Source: Solihabitans fulvus (GTDB lineage Bacteria > Actinomycetota > Actinomycetes > Mycobacteriales > Pseudonocardiaceae). From it: a DNA stretch of 61,679 nucleotides. The notes beneath the pieces were generated by a model. It was given only the letters and a program-made list of their open reading frames with translations. It had not been told where the DNA came from and ran no database searches. Below are positions 60,131-61,679 of the stretch, piece after piece. Every line of letters begins with the position of its first letter. Positions within the stretch are counted from its first letter, which is position 1. The stretch is taken from positions 1 through 61,679 of the forward strand of contig NZ_VUOB01000035.1 in the NCBI RefSeq assembly GCF_008386585.1, written 5' to 3'. Made by a program: the position numbers and the translations under genes.

Positions 60131-60964
60131 ATGACGATGCAGACGTGGTTCATCACTGGTGTCAACAGCGGGTTCGGGCGTGAGCTGGCGGAGCAGCTCC
60201 TGTCCCGCGGCGACCGGGTCGCCGGGACGGTCCGGCGGAAGGGCTCGGTCGACGATCTGCAGGCCGAGTATGGCGACCGTTTCTGGGTCGGCCACCTCGA
60301 CGTCACCGACCTGCCGCGGATACGTGAGGTCATGGATGCCGCCTTCAGTGACCTCGGCCGTATCGACGTGGTCGTGATCAACGCGGGTTACGGCCTGTTC
60401 GGTGCTGCCGAAGAGTTCACCGACGAGCAGGTCGTCCACCAGATCACCACCAACCTGATCGGCTCGATCCAGACGGCGCGGGCCGCGCTGCCGCGCCTGC
60501 GCGCCCAGGGCGGCGGCCGGGTGATCCAGATTTCCTCGGTCGCCGGGCTCGCCGCACACGCCGGAGCCTCGCTTTACCACGCGAGCAAGTGGGGCGTAGA
60601 GGGCTGCATGGAAGCACTCGCCCAGGAGGTCGCCCCGTTCGGCATCGAGGTGACGCTGGTCGAGCCCGGTGGCGCCCGCACCTCCTTCAGCAGCAGCAGC
60701 CTCCAGCTCGGTGAACCGTTGGCCGCATACGACGGGACGCCGGCCGCGATGGTGCGCGTGTTCGGGCACACCCGGGTTCCGGTCCCCGGCGACCCGGTGA
60801 AAGTCGCAGCGAAGGTCATCGACAGCGCCGCGCAAAAGCCGGCCCCGATGAGGCTCGTGCTGGGCAGCGACTCCTACCAGGGAGTCACCGTCGCGCTGCG
60901 CGGCCGGCTCGCCCAGGTCGAGCCCCAGCAGGCGAGCGCGGCCGAGACCGACGCCGGCACCTGA
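60131..60964 (+). CDS. Short-chain dehydrogenase/reductase (SDR)
   Basis: The 277-residue protein has the classical SDR motifs: TWFITGVNSGFGRELAEQLL (cofactor TGxxxGxG-like loop), VVINAGYGLFG (NAG), the catalytic serine in VIQISSVAGLAAH and YHASKWG (YxxxK). The arginine in TVRRKG after strand 2 suggests NADP(H). Substrate unknown. It is divergent from the MmyB-type regulator across 104 bp and precedes a carboxylesterase gene by 92 nt. The ATG at 60131 lacks a strong ribosome site and may be leaderless. Confidence 0.9.
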   Translation: MTMQTWFITGVNSGFGRELAEQLLSRGDRVAGTVRRKGSVDDLQAEYGDRFWVGHLDVTDLPRIREVMDAAFSDLGRIDVVVINAGYGLFGAAEEFTDEQVVHQITTNLIGSIQTARAALPRLRAQGGGRVIQISSVAGLAAHAGASLYHASKWGVEGCMEALAQEVAPFGIEVTLVEPGGARTSFSSSSLQLGEPLAAYDGTPAAMVRVFGHTRVPVPGDPVKVAAKVIDSAAQKPAPMRLVLGSDSYQGVTVALRGRLAQVEPQQASAAETDAGT

Positions 60965-61056
60965 GCACAACGGCGGCACAGCCGCCCACCATCCGCACCT
61001 GTCGACGCACCGCCGCACAACGGTGAGGCACCCCCTACCGAGTGGAGCTGAACAGC

Positions 61057-61567
61057 ATGAACACGATCGACGCCGAGACGACATCTGGGACGGTCAGAGG
61101 AGAACTGCGTGGCGGGATCGCCGCGTTCAAGGGCATCCCCTATGCGGAACCACCCTTCGGCGCCAACGAGTTCAAGCCGCCCGTGCCGCGCGCCCCCTGG
61201 GAAGGCGTATGCGAGTGCACCGCCTACGGGCCGGGCGGGCCCCAGCCGTCCTCGCCCATCTTCGGCGGCCTGAGCACAAGCGACGACTTCCTGTCGGTCA
61301 ACGTGTGGGCGCCGGAGGGCGCAGCCGGCCTGCCGGTGATGTTCTGGATCCACGGCGGCGGCTTCCTCATGGGCTCGAACGCCGACTCCGGCTCGGACGG
61401 GAACACTTTCGCCCGCGACGGAGTGGTGCTCGTCAGCTGCAACTACCGGCTCGGCGCATTCGGGTTCCTCCACGCCGGGCACCTGGACGACGCCTACGCC
61501 ACCGCGTCGGGGGCCTACGGAGTGGCCGACCAGATCGCCGCCCTGCACTGGACCCGCGAAAACATCG
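61057..61567 (+). pseudogene. Type-B carboxylesterase, truncated before its catalytic serine
   Basis: From the ATG at 61057 (GGAG upstream) about 170 residues match type-B carboxylesterases: GELRGGIAAFKGIPYAEPPF, SDDFLSVNVWAP, MFWIHGGGFLMGSN (oxyanion hole) and YGVADQIAALHWTRENI. The family then continues with an FGGDP...GESAG segment that carries the nucleophile, but here the frame runs into unrelated sequence at about 61567. The frame stays open to the window end. The enzyme cannot be active as encoded. Confidence 0.8.
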
Positions 61568-61679
61568 TGGGCCTTCGCCCGGATCAGCGGACTGATCACC
61601 AGGACCGAGCCGCCGAAGCTGTTCCTGACCATGAGCCGCCAGCGCACACTCTTCCAGGGCTGGCTGCGTTTCGCCGGCC
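61568..61679 (+). pseudogene. Carboxymuconolactone-decarboxylase-like fragment in another frame
   Basis: From 61568 a second frame reads WAFARISGLITRTEPPKLFL and RTLFQGWLRFAG up to the window edge, a pattern typical of the N-terminal part of carboxymuconolactone decarboxylase-family proteins. It lacks its own start within the window and is joined directly to the broken esterase. The rest lies outside the window. Confidence 0.55.

Noticed and set aside
1..61679. CRISPR arrays, rRNA or riboswitches
   Set aside because: No regularly spaced identical repeats, no rRNA-like tracts and no leader resembling a known riboswitch were seen; covariance-model searches could not be run.

Overview
The window is GC-rich (roughly 70 %), densely coding DNA with GTG starts, ATGA/GTGA gene overlaps and many one-component regulators. 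This points to an actinomycete (Actinomycetota), perhaps Pseudonocardiales; the order is inferred from general style, not from a marker gene. No rRNA, tRNA, CRISPR array or replication origin was seen. Both window edges cut genes.

Layout. 0-7.4 kb: a 5' fragment of a TnpB-type IS gene, an MFS exporter, a LysR regulator, and a stress/small-molecule area with three DJ-1/PfpI paralogues, a HAD phosphatase, a cupin and a VOC protein. 7.5-16.5 kb: three large secreted carbohydrate-active proteins (GH95-like, GH59 galactosylceramidase-like and a beta-propeller protein) with ricin-type lectin modules, divergent from a LysR gene. 16.7-19.7 kb: two S33 peptidases. 19.8-20.6 kb: gene debris (M24 peptidase and MarR remnants). 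20.6-26.4 kb: Lrp/AsnC regulator with a divergent FAD monooxygenase, small proteins, and a quinone-oxidoreductase/TetR pair around a perfect 25-bp inverted repeat. 26.4-32.2 kb: an LPG-synthase-like membrane protein with an overlapping esterase, and an MFS exporter with a divergent ArsR regulator. 32.3-33.9 kb: an unusual ECF sigma factor fused to a zinc finger, a membrane segment and a CAP domain.

34-56 kb is a fucoside-utilisation locus: three GH29 alpha-L-fucosidases (one secreted with a lectin domain, one cytoplasmic, one fused to a FadR-type GntR regulator), a broken GH95 fucosidase, a GH101/GH129-like enzyme, a secreted parallel beta-helix enzyme with a PDZ domain, and two complete sets of ABC importer binding protein plus permeases, but no ATPase. 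The probable logic is that secreted enzymes release fucosylated fragments, the two importers take them up, cytoplasmic GH29 enzymes remove fucose, and the GntR-GH29 fusion controls the locus. A recurring motif close to AAGWCATCGGATGW lies upstream of several of these genes. Three copies sit exactly 74 bp apart between the two importer operons, and another lies in the spacer of a predicted promoter for the secreted GH29.

56-61.7 kb: a TetR/NTF2-like/TfoX operon, an aminoglycoside-phosphotransferase-like kinase, a frameshifted MmyB-type regulator divergent from an SDR, and a carboxylesterase truncated into a carboxymuconolactone-decarboxylase remnant. Several abrupt out-of-frame gene joins (about 19.93, 20.47, 37.60 and 61.57 kb) suggest either recurrent deletions in this chromosome region or assembly joins.
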